Positions 63,340 to 64,000 of a stretch of DNA of 64,000 bases are shown here, in pieces. Where the stretch lies: positions 1,348,528-1,412,527 of the forward strand of contig NZ_CP117982.1 in the NCBI RefSeq assembly GCF_030708075.1, written 5' to 3'. A program made the position numbers and the translations under genes. Source of the DNA: Candidatus Epulonipiscium viviparus. Lineage in GTDB: Bacteria > Bacillota > Clostridia > Lachnospirales > Cellulosilyticaceae. The notes beneath the pieces are model-generated. The model saw only the letters and a list, made by a program, of their open reading frames with translations, was not told the DNA's origin and did not search any database. The number at the start of each line of letters is the position of its first letter. Within the stretch, counting starts at the first letter, position 1.

Positions 63340-64000
63340 ATGAAAGTAGCAATTCAAAAGTTTGGTAAAATATTGAGCGCTATGGTTATGCCAAACATGG
63401 GAGCTTTCATTGCTTGGGGACTTATCACCGCGTTATTTATACCAGCAGGATGGTTTCCAAATGAAAATTTAGGCGAATTGGTAGATCCGATGCTTAGCTA
63501 TTTACTACCAATATTAATCGCATTATCAGCTGGAAAGATGTTTGGTGGCGAAAAAGGGGCTGTAGCAGCGGGAATTGCTGTAATAGGGGTAATACTTGGA
63601 GCACCAGATCAACCTATGCTTATGGGGGCAATGCTTATAGGTCCTTTAGCAGGATGGTCGATTACAAAATTTGACAAATTAATAGACAACAAGGTCAAGG
63701 CTGGCTTTGAAATGCTAATAAATAATTTCTCAACAGGAATTATAGGAATGTTATTAGCTATTATAGGGTTTTATGTTATTGGACCATTTATGTCTATACT
63801 ATTAACCATATTAACAGCGGGAGTAAATTTGCTAGTGGAAAACAGTTTACTCCCATTTGTTGCGATATTTATAGAACCCGCAAAAGTGTTGTTTTTAAAT
63901 AATGCAATAAATCATGGAATTTTAACACCTATAGGCACCGAACAAGTTGCAGAACTGGGCAAATCAATTATGTATATGTTAGAATCAAACCCAGGTCCGG
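63340..64000 (+). CDS. mtlA: PTS mannitol-type transporter, EIIC portion (cut by window end)
   Basis: The first 220 codons of an open frame that runs off the window. KFGKILSAMVMPNMGAFIAWGL and FIPAGWFPN start the mannitol EIIC domain, followed by LPILIALSAGKMFGGEKGAVAA, APDQPMLMGAMLIGPLAGW, and NNAINHGILTPIGTEQ, the substrate-site motif of MtlA. It imports and phosphorylates mannitol or a similar hexitol using PEP through EI and HPr. Whether EIIB and EIIA are fused cannot be seen. ATG 63340 has AAAGGGGGG upstream. Confidence 0.92.
   Translation, partial: MKVAIQKFGKILSAMVMPNMGAFIAWGLITALFIPAGWFPNENLGELVDPMLSYLLPILIALSAGKMFGGEKGAVAAGIAVIGVILGAPDQPMLMGAMLIGPLAGWSITKFDKLIDNKVKAGFEMLINNFSTGIIGMLLAIIGFYVIGPFMSILLTILTAGVNLLVENSLLPFVAIFIEPAKVLFLNNAINHGILTPIGTEQVAELGKSIMYMLESNPGP

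Overview
The window is low-GC Bacillota DNA. Purine-rich Shine-Dalgarno sites (AAGGAG/GGAGG) precede nearly every gene. Ribosomal operons have L33-SecE-NusG-L11-L1-L10-L7/L12-RpoB-RpoC order. A dipicolinate synthase subunit (dpaB) with a plausible sigma-K promoter points to a spore-forming Clostridia-type bacterium. A bile-salt-hydrolase-type amidase, a Leloir galactose operon and a large amino-sugar/peptidoglycan scavenging operon suggest life in an animal gut. A lineage near Lachnospirales/Epulonipiscium/Cellulosilyticum is my inference, not something the sequence proves.

Layout. 1-2.5 kb: 3' part of a 23S rRNA, then tRNA-Asn, -Glu and -Cys and a terminator, with no 5S gene between. 2.7-11.3 kb: an AT-rich mixed region with a RibD/DHFR-like protein, a GNAT, a CdtB-like protein that has lost most nuclease residues, a membrane protein, leuS, a LacX-type epimerase, a bile-salt-hydrolase-like amidase and an AlgX/DHHW-type protein. 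11.4-15.1 kb: two tandem paralogous PAS-GGDEF-GAF proteins, the second with its N-terminus in another frame across an A_AAA_AAG slippery site. 15.1-18.4 kb: an aldo/keto reductase, AhpC and a domain-permuted AhpF-like reductase. 18.4-21.9 kb (minus strand): two small membrane paralogs and three secreted PepSY proteins whose acidic Trp/Asp tails repeat every 11 residues. One of these is broken by a 2-nt deletion. 22.2-26.9 kb: galK-galE-galT-galM.

27.1-40.8 kb is one long plus-strand operon: MurK-like kinase, murQ, peptide-type ABC permeases and ATPases, a small membrane protein, a double GNAT, a PIG-L deacetylase, a lipoprotein solute-binding protein, a GH4 6-phospho-glycosidase, a second BadF-type sugar kinase and an FAD oxidoreductase. 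It reads as import, phosphorylation, cleavage and de-etherification of a cell-wall or chitin-like amino-sugar oligosaccharide. A convergent polysaccharide deacetylase follows.

41.6-47.7 kb: a 1,892-residue secreted protein of helical FIVAR-like repeats whose repetitive acidic C-terminus is disrupted by indels. 47.8-50.7 kb: a SpoIID/LytB-domain protein and a monofunctional GT51 transglycosylase. 50.8-62.4 kb: rpmG-secE-nusG-rplK-rplA, an L10 leader, rplJ-rplL and rpoB-rpoC; RpoB has a roughly 200-residue acidic tail. The str genes (rpsL, rpsG, fusA, tuf) do not follow rpoC. 62.5-64 kb: dpaB and the start of a mannitol-type PTS permease cut by the window edge.

The strongest leads are the PepSY/Trp-Asp 11-residue-repeat family, the catalytically degenerate CdtB-like protein, the slippery-site diguanylate cyclase, and the indel-scarred acidic repeat tails.
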